36,739 nt of DNA from Cryobacterium glucosi (GCF_004402235.1 NZ_SOFS01000001.1:1-36739); one strand, 5' to 3'. Shown: positions 16,746 through 25,610, counted from the stretch's first letter. A program made the numbers and translations. Notes: generated from the letters alone by a model not told the origin.

Positions 16746-18029
16746 ATGTCCGTCACTCTGAGAGCGTTGCAGACCGTTGTTCCATCCACCGTCCTCATCC
16801 AGGAACAGGTGCGCGATGTGTTCGCGGCCCAGCCGGGATTGAGCAGGCTGGGGAAGAGGCTCGTGACGGCATCCTTCAACCTGTCCGGGATCGAACGACG
16901 TCACACCGTGATCGAGGAGTTGACCCTCGACTCGGAGAAGCCGGACCCGCAGTTCTTCGACGCGGCGACGCAGACCCTCCTGGTCCCGAGCACCCGGGTG
17001 CGCAATGAGCTGTACATCACGGAGGCGACGAAGCTCTTCGTCGAGGCCGGCCGCCGCGCGCTCGCCGCCTGCCCCGGCATCGAGGCCGCAGACGTGACCC
17101 ACGTCGTGACCGTCTCCTGCACGGGCTTCTACGCGCCCGGCCCCGACTATATGCTCGTGCGGGAATTGGGCCTGAAGCCGACAACGCAGAGGTATCACTT
17201 GGGGTTCATGGGTTGCTACGCGTCGATGCCCGCGCTCCGCACCGCTAAGCAGTTCGTCGAAGCCGACCCGAACGCCGTTGTGCTCGTGGTGAGCGCCGAG
17301 CTCTGCTCGCTGCATCTCCGCACCTCGGACGACCCCGACACGATCGTTGCCTCCTCCCTGTTCTCGGATGGTGCGGCCGCGGGAATCGTGAGTTCGCGCG
17401 CCCCGGCGCCGGGCGAGAACGCCCTCAGCCTGGACCTCTTCGAGACCGTGATCACGCCGGTCGGCGAGGGCGACATGGCCTGGAAGATCGGAGATGAGGG
17501 CTTCGAGATGGTGCTCAGCAGCTATGTTCCGCACATCATCGATGAGCACATCGAGGGCGCTCTCGCTCCGCTCTTCGCGAAGGACCCGGGGCTCGCCGCT
17601 GCCGTCGCGGCGCTCGGCGAGACCATGCCGATCGAGGAATTTGCGTCTGAGGTTGCTGAGCTGGCCGAGGTCGCCGAGGTCGCCTCAGGCGGGTCTGTCG
17701 CCACGCTCACCGCCCCAGCCGTCGTGGTCGCGGCGGCCGAGGCCGCACGGGCGCCACTCAGCACCGCGATCGCGCACTGGGCGATCCACCCGGGCGGGCG
17801 CAGCATTCTCGACAAGACCGAGGCCAAGCTCGGGCTGAGCGAGGCGCAGCTCGTGCCGTCGCGGGAGACCCTGCGCTCCTATGGCAACATGAGCAGCGCG
17901 ACGATCCTCTTCGTGCTGAAGGCGATCCTGGACGCCCAGGACACCGCGGACGGTGAGCGGCTCTGCGCCATGGCGTTCGGACCGGGGCTCACGGTCGAGT
18001 CCGGCCTGATGACTGTGGTGCGCGGCTGA
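16746..18029 (+). CDS. Type III polyketide synthase (chalcone/stilbene synthase superfamily)
   Basis: A 427-aa homodimer-type condensing enzyme. The catalytic triad is complete: Cys157 in GFMGCYASMPAL, His348 in WAIHPGGRSILDKTE and Asn381 in YGNMSSATILF. It would load an acyl-CoA, extend it with malonyl- or methylmalonyl-CoA and cyclise to a resorcinol, pyrone or related phenol. It is longer than most relatives (350-400 aa) because of an Ala/Glu/Val-rich stretch at residues about 291-340, between the core and the catalytic His. The ATG at 16746 is close behind TAACACT, a possible -10. The fused methyltransferase-hydroxylase gene follows 5 bp later. A PKS with a methyltransferase and a flavoprotein hydroxylase matches the logic of the srsABC operon of Streptomyces griseus, which makes methylated phenolic lipids. 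Confidence 0.9.
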   Translation: MSVTLRALQTVVPSTVLIQEQVRDVFAAQPGLSRLGKRLVTASFNLSGIERRHTVIEELTLDSEKPDPQFFDAATQTLLVPSTRVRNELYITEATKLFVEAGRRALAACPGIEAADVTHVVTVSCTGFYAPGPDYMLVRELGLKPTTQRYHLGFMGCYASMPALRTAKQFVEADPNAVVLVVSAELCSLHLRTSDDPDTIVASSLFSDGAAAGIVSSRAPAPGENALSLDLFETVITPVGEGDMAWKIGDEGFEMVLSSYVPHIIDEHIEGALAPLFAKDPGLAAAVAALGETMPIEEFASEVAELAEVAEVASGGSVATLTAPAVVVAAAEAARAPLSTAIAHWAIHPGGRSILDKTEAKLGLSEAQLVPSRETLRSYGNMSSATILFVLKAILDAQDTADGERLCAMAFGPGLTVESGLMTVVRG

Positions 18030-18034
18030 CGCGG

Positions 18035-19996
18035 TTGGCGCGATCGCCGTTGGTCCCGATGTTGCCGTTCCTCCGCCGGCGGGCGAGCGACGCGGTCGAG
18101 CTCATGGACGATCCGGGCTGCGACCCCGAGGTCCTGAGCCGCACGTACGACTATTTCCAATACGTGAACGCCGCCGTCTCCGGCTGGCGCGGGGTGTACC
18201 GGCGCGAGATCCGGCCGCTCCTCTCGACGAGCCGGGAGAGCACGCTGCTCGATATCGGCTCGGGCGGCGGCGACGTCGCCAGGGCGCTCGCCCGCTGGGC
18301 GGCCCGGGACGGCCTGCTCCTCACAGTGACCGCGATCGACCCGGATGCCCGCGCTCACCGCTTCGCGACCGCCCGGCCGCCGCTGCCCCGGCTGACCTTC
18401 CGGCAGGCGCTCAGCTCCGACCTCGCCGACGAGGGAGCTCGCTTCGATGTCGTGGTGTCCAACCACGTGCTGCATCACCTCACGGGCGCGCAGCTCGGCG
18501 GCCTGCTCGCCGACTGTCAACGGCTCGCGGCGCCCGGCGGCCGGGTGCTGCTCGGCGACATCGAACGCAGCACCTTCGCCTACGTCGGCTTCGGCCTCGG
18601 CACCTGGCCGCTCTTCCGCGACTCGTACATCCGCGCGGACGGTCTCACGTCCATCCGCCGCAGCTTCACCGCGCCGGAACTGCGCGCGGTCGTGCCGCCG
18701 GGCTGGGACGTGGTGCGGGAGCATCCGTCCCGCCTGCTGCTGCGCTGGGACGGCCCGGGCGCGGGACTTCCGCCGTTGCGCGGGTGGTCCGCCACCCGCG
18801 CAACGGAGCAACGCCCGCGCCCGGCGAGGTCGGGCGCTGAGGCGAGCGATGGGCAGCGGATGCGGGACGTCATCGTGGTCGGCGGGGGTCCCGTCGGGAT
18901 CCTGCTCGCGGGGCTCCTCGCGGTGCGCGGCCTCGACGTCGAGGTGCTCGAGCGGCGCGCGGAACCGTCGCGGCGGTCGCGAGCCATCGGCATCCACCCG
19001 CCGTCGATGCGCGCCCTCGAGGAGCTCGGCCTCGCCGACGCCGTCGTCGAACGCGCGGTGCGGATCCGTGGCGGCGAGGTGCGCTGCGACGGGCGCGCCC
19101 TGGGCCGCTTGACGTTCCGCGAAGCGGCCGGGCAGCATCCGTTCGTCGTCTCGCTGCCGCAGTACGAGACCGAAGCGCTGCTGCGCGCCCGCTTCGACGA
19201 GCTCAGCCCCGGCCGGTACCGCTCGGGCGTCACGGTCACAGATGTCCGCGACCGCGGCGACCGCGTCGAGCTCGAGGTCGAGGAGGCCGGAACGGCGACC
19301 GTACTCGAGGCCCGCTACGTCGTCGCCGCGGACGGCGCCCGCAGTGTCATCCGCGCACTCGCCGGCATCCGCGGCATCGAGCGCGGCGGTGGAGACACCT
19401 ATCTCATGAGCGACTACCCCGCCGGAGAGCAGGCCGCCGAGCAGGCGGTGCTGTACTTCGAGCGCGGCGGCGTCGTCGAGTCATTCCCGCTCCCCGGCGG
19501 GCGGCGGCGCTGGGTCGCGATGACATCGTCCCTGCAACCGGATGCCTCGAGCCACGACCTCGCCGCGATCGTCGAGTCCCGCACGGGCGTGGTCCTGCCC
19601 TCGTCCGGGGCGTCGGTGAGCGCGTTCTCGGTGCAGCAGCGGCTGGCCGAACGTCTCGTCAGCGGACGCATCGTGCTCGTCGGCGACGCGGCGCACCAGA
19701 TCAGCCCGATCGGCGGCCAGGGCATGAACCTCGGCTGGCTCGACGGACTCCTGCTCGCCCCGGCGCTCGCGCTCGCCATCAGGGAACCGGACGCCGCGGC
19801 ATCCGTGCTCGCCGATTATGACCGTCGCCGCCGCCGGAGCGCCCGGATGGCTGCCCGGCAGGCCGGCTTCAACATGATGATGGGCCGGCCGGCCACGGGG
19901 CTGCGGCTGCGGCTCCGCAACGGACTCGTGCGCACCCTCGCCGTGCCGCCGGCGAGCGCCGTGCTCGCGAGCGCCTTCACGATGCGCTGGCTGTAG
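18035..19996 (+). CDS. Fused class I methyltransferase and FAD-dependent monooxygenase
   Basis: One 653-aa reading frame with two enzymes. Residues about 1-240 are an SAM-dependent methyltransferase: motif I LLDIGSGGGD at 71-80, acidic motif II AIDPD near 100-104, and VSNHVLHHL at 141-149. Residues 276-653 are a PHBH-type flavoprotein hydroxylase: DVIVVGGGPVG with G283-x-G285-x2-G288, a middle segment with RYVVAADGARSVIR, and GDAAHQISPIGGQG at 550-563. A 70-bp palindrome (18755-18824) encodes the linker, residues about 241-264. Start TTG 18035, 5 bp after the PKS stop; an internal ATG at 18860 begins exactly at the hydroxylase domain, so the enzyme may also be made separately. Most likely the PKS product is hydroxylated and methylated. 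Whether the fusion is real protein or a recent joining of two genes is open. Confidence 0.82.
   Translation: MARSPLVPMLPFLRRRASDAVELMDDPGCDPEVLSRTYDYFQYVNAAVSGWRGVYRREIRPLLSTSRESTLLDIGSGGGDVARALARWAARDGLLLTVTAIDPDARAHRFATARPPLPRLTFRQALSSDLADEGARFDVVVSNHVLHHLTGAQLGGLLADCQRLAAPGGRVLLGDIERSTFAYVGFGLGTWPLFRDSYIRADGLTSIRRSFTAPELRAVVPPGWDVVREHPSRLLLRWDGPGAGLPPLRGWSATRATEQRPRPARSGAEASDGQRMRDVIVVGGGPVGILLAGLLAVRGLDVEVLERRAEPSRRSRAIGIHPPSMRALEELGLADAVVERAVRIRGGEVRCDGRALGRLTFREAAGQHPFVVSLPQYETEALLRARFDELSPGRYRSGVTVTDVRDRGDRVELEVEEAGTATVLEARYVVAADGARSVIRALAGIRGIERGGGDTYLMSDYPAGEQAAEQAVLYFERGGVVESFPLPGGRRRWVAMTSSLQPDASSHDLAAIVESRTGVVLPSSGASVSAFSVQQRLAERLVSGRIVLVGDAAHQISPIGGQGMNLGWLDGLLLAPALALAIREPDAAASVLADYDRRRRRSARMAARQAGFNMMMGRPATGLRLRLRNGLVRTLAVPPASAVLASAFTMRWL
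18755..18824. repeat. 70-bp interrupted palindrome at the fusion junction
   Basis: Inner arms CCGTTGCGCGGGTGG (18773-18787) and its exact complement (18792-18806) flank the loop TCCG. After a symmetric 7-by-7 internal loop, outer arms CCGGGCGCGGG (18755-18765) and its exact complement (18814-18824) continue the stem. The whole element lies between the two enzyme domains of the fused gene. Sequence unrelated to the palindromes at 4595 and 27871. Confidence 0.85.
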
Positions 19997-20036
19997 GCCG
20001 CACCACCCGGCCCGCGCCACCGACCGCGCTCCCGAG

Positions 20037-22151
20037 TTATGCCCGGGGCTGGCGGGGGAGGATCGTGACCGAGCCCAGGAGGGCCGGGGTGATCGGGGTC
20101 GAGGCGACCGTGCCGGTTTTGCGGTTGGGAGCGAGGCCGAGAACGGTCCCGAGCACGGAGATCGCCGCCGCCGCTGACCAGGCCTGCGGGCGGCAGGCCG
20201 CGGGGTAGGGAACCGCGACCGGGAATTCTGCCGCGGAGTCCCCGGAGTGGAGCTCCGGCATCCGGTAGCCGAAGGATTCGGCGGCCGCGAGCAACCCGTC
20301 GATCAGGATGCCGGCCTCGGCGCCGAACCCGGCGCGGCCCAGCCCGTTGATCGCGATCGCGGTGTCGTGGGTCCAGACCGAGCCGCCGTGGTAGCTCAGC
20401 GGCCAGTATCCGGTCGAGTCGGTCGACATCGTCCGCAGCCCGAAACCGGAGTTGAGCTCGGGGGAGACGAGCCGGGCGGCGACGAGCGCCGATTCCTCGG
20501 CGTTGAGCAGGCCGGTGCCGAGCAGGTGGCCGATGTTGCTCGTGACCGTGTCGACCGGGCGCTTGTGCGCGTCGAGCGCGACCGCCGGGTAGCGTCCTTC
20601 GGGAGAGTTGATCCAGAAGGATGCCCGGAATCGGGCCTGCAGGTTCGCCGCCCAGGTGCGCCACTCGGCCGCGCCGGGGCGACCGAAGGCCTCGAGCAGC
20701 TCGGCGCCGCCGATCGCCGCCTGGTAGGCGTATGCCTGCACCTCGCAGAGAGCGATCGGCCCCTCGGCGAGGGAGCCGTCCCGCCACTGGATCGAGTCGC
20801 CGGAGTCCTTCCAGCCCTGGTTGGCCAGGCCGTGCCCGGTCTCGTCGACATAGGAGAGGAACCCGTCGTCGTGGCTGTCGCCGGAGTCGCGCATCCAGCC
20901 GAGTGCCGCCTCGAGGTGGGGCAGCAGGGCCACGACCTCGGCGTCGGGGAGGCCCCAGTGCCAGGCGTCGTTCAGCAGGCAGATCCAGAGCGGCGTGGCG
21001 TCGACCGTCCCGTAGTAGAGCGGCGGCAGGTTCAGGCTCTCGCCGGGCATCGAGAACGCGCCCGGCCTCAGCTCGTGCATGATCTTGCCCGGCTGCTCGG
21101 CCGTTTCGGGGTCGGAGACGGTGCCCTGCAGGCTTGCGAGCAAGCGGAGTGTCGAGCCGGCGATGTCGGTGCCGAGCGGCAGCAGGAACCGCGCCGCCCA
21201 CAGCGAGTCGCGCCCGAACAGGGTGAAGAACCACGGCGCTCCTGCGGCGAGGAACGGCTCATCGGGCCGAGCCGTCGTCGCCATCCGCAGCCCGCTGAGG
21301 TCATCGAGGGCGCGCTGCACCCAGCGGCCGAGCCGGGCATCGCCGGAATGCACGGTCACGCCATCCCACTCGGGCAGGCCCTCGGCCGCCTGCACCACGG
21401 TTGCACGGTGCTCGACGTCGACGGTCCATTCCACGGTCGCGGTGCCGTGCGCGGGCACTTCGACCGCCCAGCTCGCCGCGACGACCGGTGCGGCGGCATC
21501 CGTCCCGGCTCGGTGCGCCCCGCCGGCGGCCGACGCGGGTGTCTGGGCGAGTGTCGCGTCGCTGCCGAACCGAAGCACGGCCGTCACGCTCGGCGTCGAC
21601 AGGCGGATGCCGTCGGCAAGGGTCTCGAGGTCGACGACGGGCGTCTCCGGCAGGTCCTCAGTCGGGAACGCGCGCCGGCTCTCGGGGTCGGCGAGCCCCG
21701 CCTTGACGGTCTGCATGTCCGAGAAGTCGGGGTGGACCCGCAGGGCGATAGTGGTCGAGACCGTGTGGCCCAGGCCCGAACGGATAGTGATGCGTTCCCG
21801 CATCCGCCCGGCGCTCACGGTCCGCGTCACCTCGAGCCGCAGCCGCGGGTCGGCGGTGGCGTCGTCGAGGTGCCGAAGCAGCGAGGTGAAGGTCACTTCG
21901 CCCGAACCGCGCCCGGCCTGGGCGATCGCCTCGCCGTGTGCCCCGCCGACCGAGACGTCCCAGCCAGAGAGCACGCGGGTGTCCGCGTGGTACAGGCCGT
22001 GGATCGGCAGTTCGGTGCGCCCGTCGGGACGTGACCACGCCTGGGTGGGTGCGGCGAGGACGATGGTCGAATCGTGGAGCAGCGGCTGGACCGGGTGGTC
22101 GCCGGCGGGCTGAGTGGGCACGGGCGTCGAGATGAGGGACTGGGAAAGCAT
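20037..22151 (-). CDS. Glycogen-debranching-type glycosidase (amylo-alpha-1,6-glucosidase-like)
   Basis: A 704-aa cytoplasmic protein with an N-terminal beta-sandwich of the GDE_N_bis type (about residues 25-240, HDSTIVLAAP... ELPIHGLYHADTRVLSGW) and an alpha/alpha-barrel catalytic domain. Barrel landmarks are FFTLFGRDSLWAARFLLP (308-325), LYYGTVDATPLWI, GWKDSGDS (446-453) and SVWTHDTAIA (591-600). The conserved acids in GRDS and GWKDSGDS are candidates for catalysis by analogy with barrel glycosidases of the GH63/GH15 type. It lies 73 bp after the second permease on the same strand, so it probably hydrolyses the oligosaccharide that the ABC system imports. No signal peptide is visible. The ATG at 22151 has AGGAG only at a long spacing. 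Exact linkage specificity cannot be told. Confidence 0.8.
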   Translation of the reverse strand: MLSQSLISTPVPTQPAGDHPVQPLLHDSTIVLAAPTQAWSRPDGRTELPIHGLYHADTRVLSGWDVSVGGAHGEAIAQAGRGSGEVTFTSLLRHLDDATADPRLRLEVTRTVSAGRMRERITIRSGLGHTVSTTIALRVHPDFSDMQTVKAGLADPESRRAFPTEDLPETPVVDLETLADGIRLSTPSVTAVLRFGSDATLAQTPASAAGGAHRAGTDAAAPVVAASWAVEVPAHGTATVEWTVDVEHRATVVQAAEGLPEWDGVTVHSGDARLGRWVQRALDDLSGLRMATTARPDEPFLAAGAPWFFTLFGRDSLWAARFLLPLGTDIAGSTLRLLASLQGTVSDPETAEQPGKIMHELRPGAFSMPGESLNLPPLYYGTVDATPLWICLLNDAWHWGLPDAEVVALLPHLEAALGWMRDSGDSHDDGFLSYVDETGHGLANQGWKDSGDSIQWRDGSLAEGPIALCEVQAYAYQAAIGGAELLEAFGRPGAAEWRTWAANLQARFRASFWINSPEGRYPAVALDAHKRPVDTVTSNIGHLLGTGLLNAEESALVAARLVSPELNSGFGLRTMSTDSTGYWPLSYHGGSVWTHDTAIAINGLGRAGFGAEAGILIDGLLAAAESFGYRMPELHSGDSAAEFPVAVPYPAACRPQAWSAAAAISVLGTVLGLAPNRKTGTVASTPITPALLGSVTILPRQPRA

Positions 22152-22224
22152 GAGGAAGGAACGACTCCTGGGTTGAAGCGGATGTCCACAGGGGGACGGG
22201 GAAGGTGGGCCGGCCGGCCGGGAC

Positions 22225-23115
22225 TTACTCCTTGACGGCGCCGTCGGTGGTGTTCATGATCCGTTTCTGGAAGATGAAGAACATCACCGCGACCGGGATG
22301 GTCATGATCGCCGCGGCGGCGAGTTTGAGCGGATACTGGGTGCCCTGGCTGAGCTCCCCGGAGGCGAGTGAAGCGACGCCCTTGGTGAGCGTGGTCAGTT
22401 CAGGGGACTGGGTGGCCACAATGAAGTGCGAGAGTTCATTCCACGATCCCTGGAAGGACAGGATGATGATCGTGATCAGGGCGGGCCTCGCCATCGGCAG
22501 CACGATCGACCAGAACACCCGGAAGGTGCCTGCCCCGTCGATGCGGGCCTGTTCCTCGACGCTCGCGGGGATCGATTCGAAGAAGTTCTTCATGATGAAG
22601 ACCCCCGCCGCATCGGTCAGGAGCGGCACGATCATGCCGACGTAGGTGTCGTAGATGCCGATCTGGTTGATCACGAGGAACTTCGGGATCAGGAGCACGA
22701 CGCCGGGCACGCTCATCACGGCGATCAGTCCGGCGAAGATGACCGTCCGGCCGCGGAACTGCAACCGGGCGAGGGCGTAGCCGGCGAGCGAGTTGAAGAA
22801 CACCCGTCCGAGCGTGACGAAGATCGTGACGATGGCGGAGTTCTTGAACCAGACCGGGAAGTCCGAGTTGAGGAACAGCTTCTGGTACGCGGCGGTCGAC
22901 CAGGTCTGGGGGAGCAGCGAGATGGGATTGCTCGCCGCCTCGACGTCCGTCTTGAACGAGGTCGCGACCTGTATCAGGAACGGGGCGATGTAGATGATCG
23001 CGAGCACGGTGAGGATCGCGTACATCAGCGACCGGCCGGCGACGGCGCGGGTGGGGAGCTTTTCGCGGCTGAGCGCACGGAGTTTGCGGGATGGGCTGAC
23101 CGTGGGCGCGCTCAT
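22225..23115 (-). CDS. Carbohydrate ABC transporter permease (MalG type)
   Basis: A 296-aa inner-membrane permease with six helices. The cytoplasmic coupling motif (EAA loop) is EEQARIDGAGTFRVFWSIVLP, which contacts the ATPase. The end, FIFQKRIMNTTDGAVKE, is the family's usual C-terminus. ATG 23115 overlaps the stop of the partner permease (ATGA), so the two are translationally coupled. No ATP-binding subunit is encoded in the operon; as in many actinobacteria a shared MsiK/UgpC-type ATPase elsewhere would energise it. Confidence 0.92.
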   Translation of the reverse strand: MSAPTVSPSRKLRALSREKLPTRAVAGRSLMYAILTVLAIIYIAPFLIQVATSFKTDVEAASNPISLLPQTWSTAAYQKLFLNSDFPVWFKNSAIVTIFVTLGRVFFNSLAGYALARLQFRGRTVIFAGLIAVMSVPGVVLLIPKFLVINQIGIYDTYVGMIVPLLTDAAGVFIMKNFFESIPASVEEQARIDGAGTFRVFWSIVLPMARPALITIIILSFQGSWNELSHFIVATQSPELTTLTKGVASLASGELSQGTQYPLKLAAAAIMTIPVAVMFFIFQKRIMNTTDGAVKE

Positions 23116-24254
23116 CGTGACTCTCCGGACTTCGTCGTCGATGCGGGTGTGGCCGTGGCCGCCAGGGCGACCGCTGAGGCGGGATTCGTGAGGTAGGGCC
23201 GCATCCTGCGCTTCGACACCGGCCGTTCCCGCAGCACCCAGCGCTGGAAGAGCGTGAAGAACACGATGATCACGAAGAGGATGAACGCGATCGCGGCGCC
23301 CTGGCCCCATTCCTGGTTGTTGAACGCCGACTGGTAGGACAGGTAGGCGGGCGTGAGCGTGGTCTTGCCGGGTGCGCCCTTGGTGCCGGTGTAGATCTGG
23401 TCGAAGACCTGCCAGCTGCCGATGAGGCCGAGGGTGAGCACGGTGAACAGGGTCGGGCGCAGCTGGGGGAGGGTGACCTTCCAGAACCGCTGCCAGCCGT
23501 TGGCGCCGTCCATCATCGCGGCTTCGGTGACCTCTCCGCTGAGGTTCTGCAGCGCCGCGATGAAGAGCAGCATGAACGTGCCGCTCGTGGTGAATACGGC
23601 CATCAGGATGAAGGCCGTCATGGCGACAGAGGGGCCGGCGAGCCAGTCCCACCAGGAGACGCCGAGGAAGGACCCGTCCGTGAGTGCGGCGGGGCCCTGG
23701 GTCACCCCGAAGAGCTGCAGGAAGTTGTGCAGGATGCCGCTCGGGTCGTTGAACCAGTTCGGCCCGTTGATGCCGATGAACGAGAGCAGCTTGTTGATGG
23801 CGCCCGTCGAGCTGAACAGGAACAGCCAGAGCACGGTGATCGCCACCGAGCTCGTCACCGACGGAAAGTAGAACGAGGTGCGGAAGAAGCCTCGGCCGCG
23901 GAGGATCTGCCGGTTGACGAGCACGGCGAGCAGGAGGGAGAGGGCGGTCTGGATCGGGACGACGAGCACGACGTACCACGCGTTGTTGCGCAGTGCCGTG
24001 CCGAAGTCCTGTTCGGCCAGGCCGCCCCCGTTCAGCAGGGTGGAGTAGTTGTCAAAGCCGACGAACTTCACGTTGCCGCCGAAGGGGCTGCCGCGGCCTC
24101 CCCAGTCGGAGAAGCTGACCCAGAGCGCCATGAGCACAGGGACGACGAGGAACATCCCGAGCAGGATGATCATCGGGGCGGTGAAGAGCCACCCCGAGGC
24201 GGCCTCGCCGCCCCGGATTCCGGAGCGGCGAGACGTGCGTGCGGGCTTCGACAT
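23112..24254 (-). CDS. Carbohydrate ABC transporter permease (MalF type)
   Basis: A 380-aa permease, six main helices, starting with a basic cytoplasmic tail and the helix WLFTAPMIILLGMFLVVPVL. The EAA loop is EVTEAAMMDGANGWQRFWKV. It is longer than typical members (about 300 aa) through a periplasmic segment near residues 165-210 (NWFNDPSGILHNFLQLFGV onward) and a C-terminal Ala/Thr-rich tail. It starts 6 bp after the solute-binding protein stop and ends in the 4-bp overlap with the second permease. Confidence 0.92.
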   Translation of the reverse strand: MSKPARTSRRSGIRGGEAASGWLFTAPMIILLGMFLVVPVLMALWVSFSDWGGRGSPFGGNVKFVGFDNYSTLLNGGGLAEQDFGTALRNNAWYVVLVVPIQTALSLLLAVLVNRQILRGRGFFRTSFYFPSVTSSVAITVLWLFLFSSTGAINKLLSFIGINGPNWFNDPSGILHNFLQLFGVTQGPAALTDGSFLGVSWWDWLAGPSVAMTAFILMAVFTTSGTFMLLFIAALQNLSGEVTEAAMMDGANGWQRFWKVTLPQLRPTLFTVLTLGLIGSWQVFDQIYTGTKGAPGKTTLTPAYLSYQSAFNNQEWGQGAAIAFILFVIIVFFTLFQRWVLRERPVSKRRMRPYLTNPASAVALAATATPASTTKSGESR

Positions 24255-24260
24255 GTCGAA

Positions 24261-25523
24261 CTACTTCAGCAGCGCTTCGAGGTTCTTCTGGGCGGCGTCG
24301 AGGATCTGCTGGGGATCGCCCGTCTTGAGGGACTCGAGCTTGGAGTTCAGCTCGGTCACGACATCCGCTGAGCCCTTCGCGGTGGGCGTGCCGACGGCGT
24401 AGTCAGCACCGTTCAGGAACGGGACGAGCACCGGGTTGGCGGCCTTCCAGTCGGACGCGGCGGACTTGATCGACGGCATCGGGCCGAAGGCCGTTGAGAA
24501 GGCCAGCTGGGAGTCCTTGCTGGTCAGCTGCTCGACGAGCTTGAGCGCGGCGGCCTGGTTGGGGCTGTCCGTTGCGATGCCCCAGCAGTTGGTGAACTGC
24601 ATGGTGCCCTTGCCGGCGGGGCCGGCCGGAAGCTCGGCGACCGTGTACTTCACGCTCGGGTAGTCGCTGGACATGGCACCGGTGATCCAGTTGCCCTCGA
24701 TCGTCATGGCTGCGAGCTGCTTGCCGAAAGCCTCGCCGCCCCAGCCGGCTCCGACGTCCTTCGCGTACTTCATCACGCCGTCGTTCAGGAGCTTCTTGAC
24801 CTCGGTGAGACCGGCGACGGCCTCTGCGCTGTTCGCGGTGGCCTTCGAGCTGTCCTCGTTCATGAGGTTGCCGCCGGCCTGCGCCATGAAGGCGCCGGCG
24901 CGTGCGTATTCGCCGCCGATGGCGAGGCCGACCTGGTCGGGCGTGGTCAGCTTCTTGGCCACGGTTTCGAGCTGGTCCCAGGTCGTGGGGATGTCGGCGT
25001 CGGTGAGTCCGGCCTTCGCCCAGGCATCCGTGTTGATCACGAGGCCGAGCGTGGAGAAGTCCTTCGGCGCGCAGTAGAACTGGCCGTCGTAGGTGAAGGA
25101 CTTGACGAGGCTCGGGTAGAAGTCGTCCTTGTTGGCGAGGCTGTCGCCGTAGGCGAGCAGGGAACCGTTCGACGCGTAGCCGGCGAGGGCATCCGTCGAC
25201 AGGTAGAACACATCGGCCGGCTTCTTGGCCGCGAAGCCCTGGGCGAGCTGCTGGTTGAGGTCGCTCGCGACGGAGACGGTGGCCTTCGTGCCGCTCGAGG
25301 AGGACCAGGATGCGACGGCCGCGTTGACGGCCTTCGTCTCGGCGTCGCCGCTCGAACCGATCAGGACGGTGAGGCTCTTGCTCGCGTCGCTGGTGAGCGC
25401 GGCGGCCGAGCCGGTCGAGCCGGACGTGGTGCCGCCGAAGCTTGAGCTGCAGCCCGTGAGGGCGAGCGCTCCGGCCATGGTCAGGCCGGCCCCGATCATC
25501 CAGCGGGAGGTGCGTCGTTGCAT
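24261..25523 (-). CDS. Sugar ABC transporter solute-binding lipoprotein
   Basis: A 420-aa family 1 extracellular binding protein. The N-terminus is a lipoprotein signal: basic QRRTSR, a hydrophobic helix and the lipobox LTGC with the lipidated Cys at residue 25, then a Ser/Gly linker. The mature part holds family features such as DVFYLSTDALAGYA, a WDQLETVAKKL segment, and GGEAFGKQLAAMTIEGNW near the hinge. It captures a sugar outside the membrane and delivers it to the two permeases. AGGAGAAGAAA directly precedes the ATG, a strong ribosome site for the most abundant component. First gene of the operon, behind a promoter overlapped by a LacI operator. Confidence 0.93.
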   Translation of the reverse strand: MQRRTSRWMIGAGLTMAGALALTGCSSSFGGTTSGSTGSAAALTSDASKSLTVLIGSSGDAETKAVNAAVASWSSSSGTKATVSVASDLNQQLAQGFAAKKPADVFYLSTDALAGYASNGSLLAYGDSLANKDDFYPSLVKSFTYDGQFYCAPKDFSTLGLVINTDAWAKAGLTDADIPTTWDQLETVAKKLTTPDQVGLAIGGEYARAGAFMAQAGGNLMNEDSSKATANSAEAVAGLTEVKKLLNDGVMKYAKDVGAGWGGEAFGKQLAAMTIEGNWITGAMSSDYPSVKYTVAELPAGPAGKGTMQFTNCWGIATDSPNQAAALKLVEQLTSKDSQLAFSTAFGPMPSIKSAASDWKAANPVLVPFLNGADYAVGTPTAKGSADVVTELNSKLESLKTGDPQQILDAAQKNLEALLK

Positions 25524-25573
25524 TTTCTTCTCCTAAAGTCGCGCCGCAGTGCGCGTTTGCTTGTGTGAGAACG

Positions 25574-25602
25574 ACGATAGCCGGTTTTATTTGATCGATC
25601 AA
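25574..25602 (-). promoter_or_regulatory. Promoter of the sugar operon
   Basis: On the minus strand TTGATC (complement of 25597-25602) and TATCGT (complement of 25574-25579) are spaced by exactly 17 bp, giving good -35 and -10 boxes about 50 bp before the binding-protein ATG. The -35 lies inside operator 1. Confidence 0.6.
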
Positions 25603-25603
25603 A
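25590..25603. promoter_or_regulatory. LacI-type operator 1
   Basis: TTTGATCGATCAAA, a perfect 14-bp palindrome with the central CG typical of LacI/GalR operators. It covers the -35 box of the sugar operon, so bound repressor would block transcription. The divergent lacI-type gene is the likely source. Confidence 0.8.
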
Positions 25604-25610
25604 CTTTTTC

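Noticed and set aside
18830..18862. A separate start for the hydroxylase, with the upstream methyltransferase as its own gene
   Set aside because: No stop codon separates the two domains, so one reading frame is reported. Internal initiation at 18860 remains possible and is noted in the feature.
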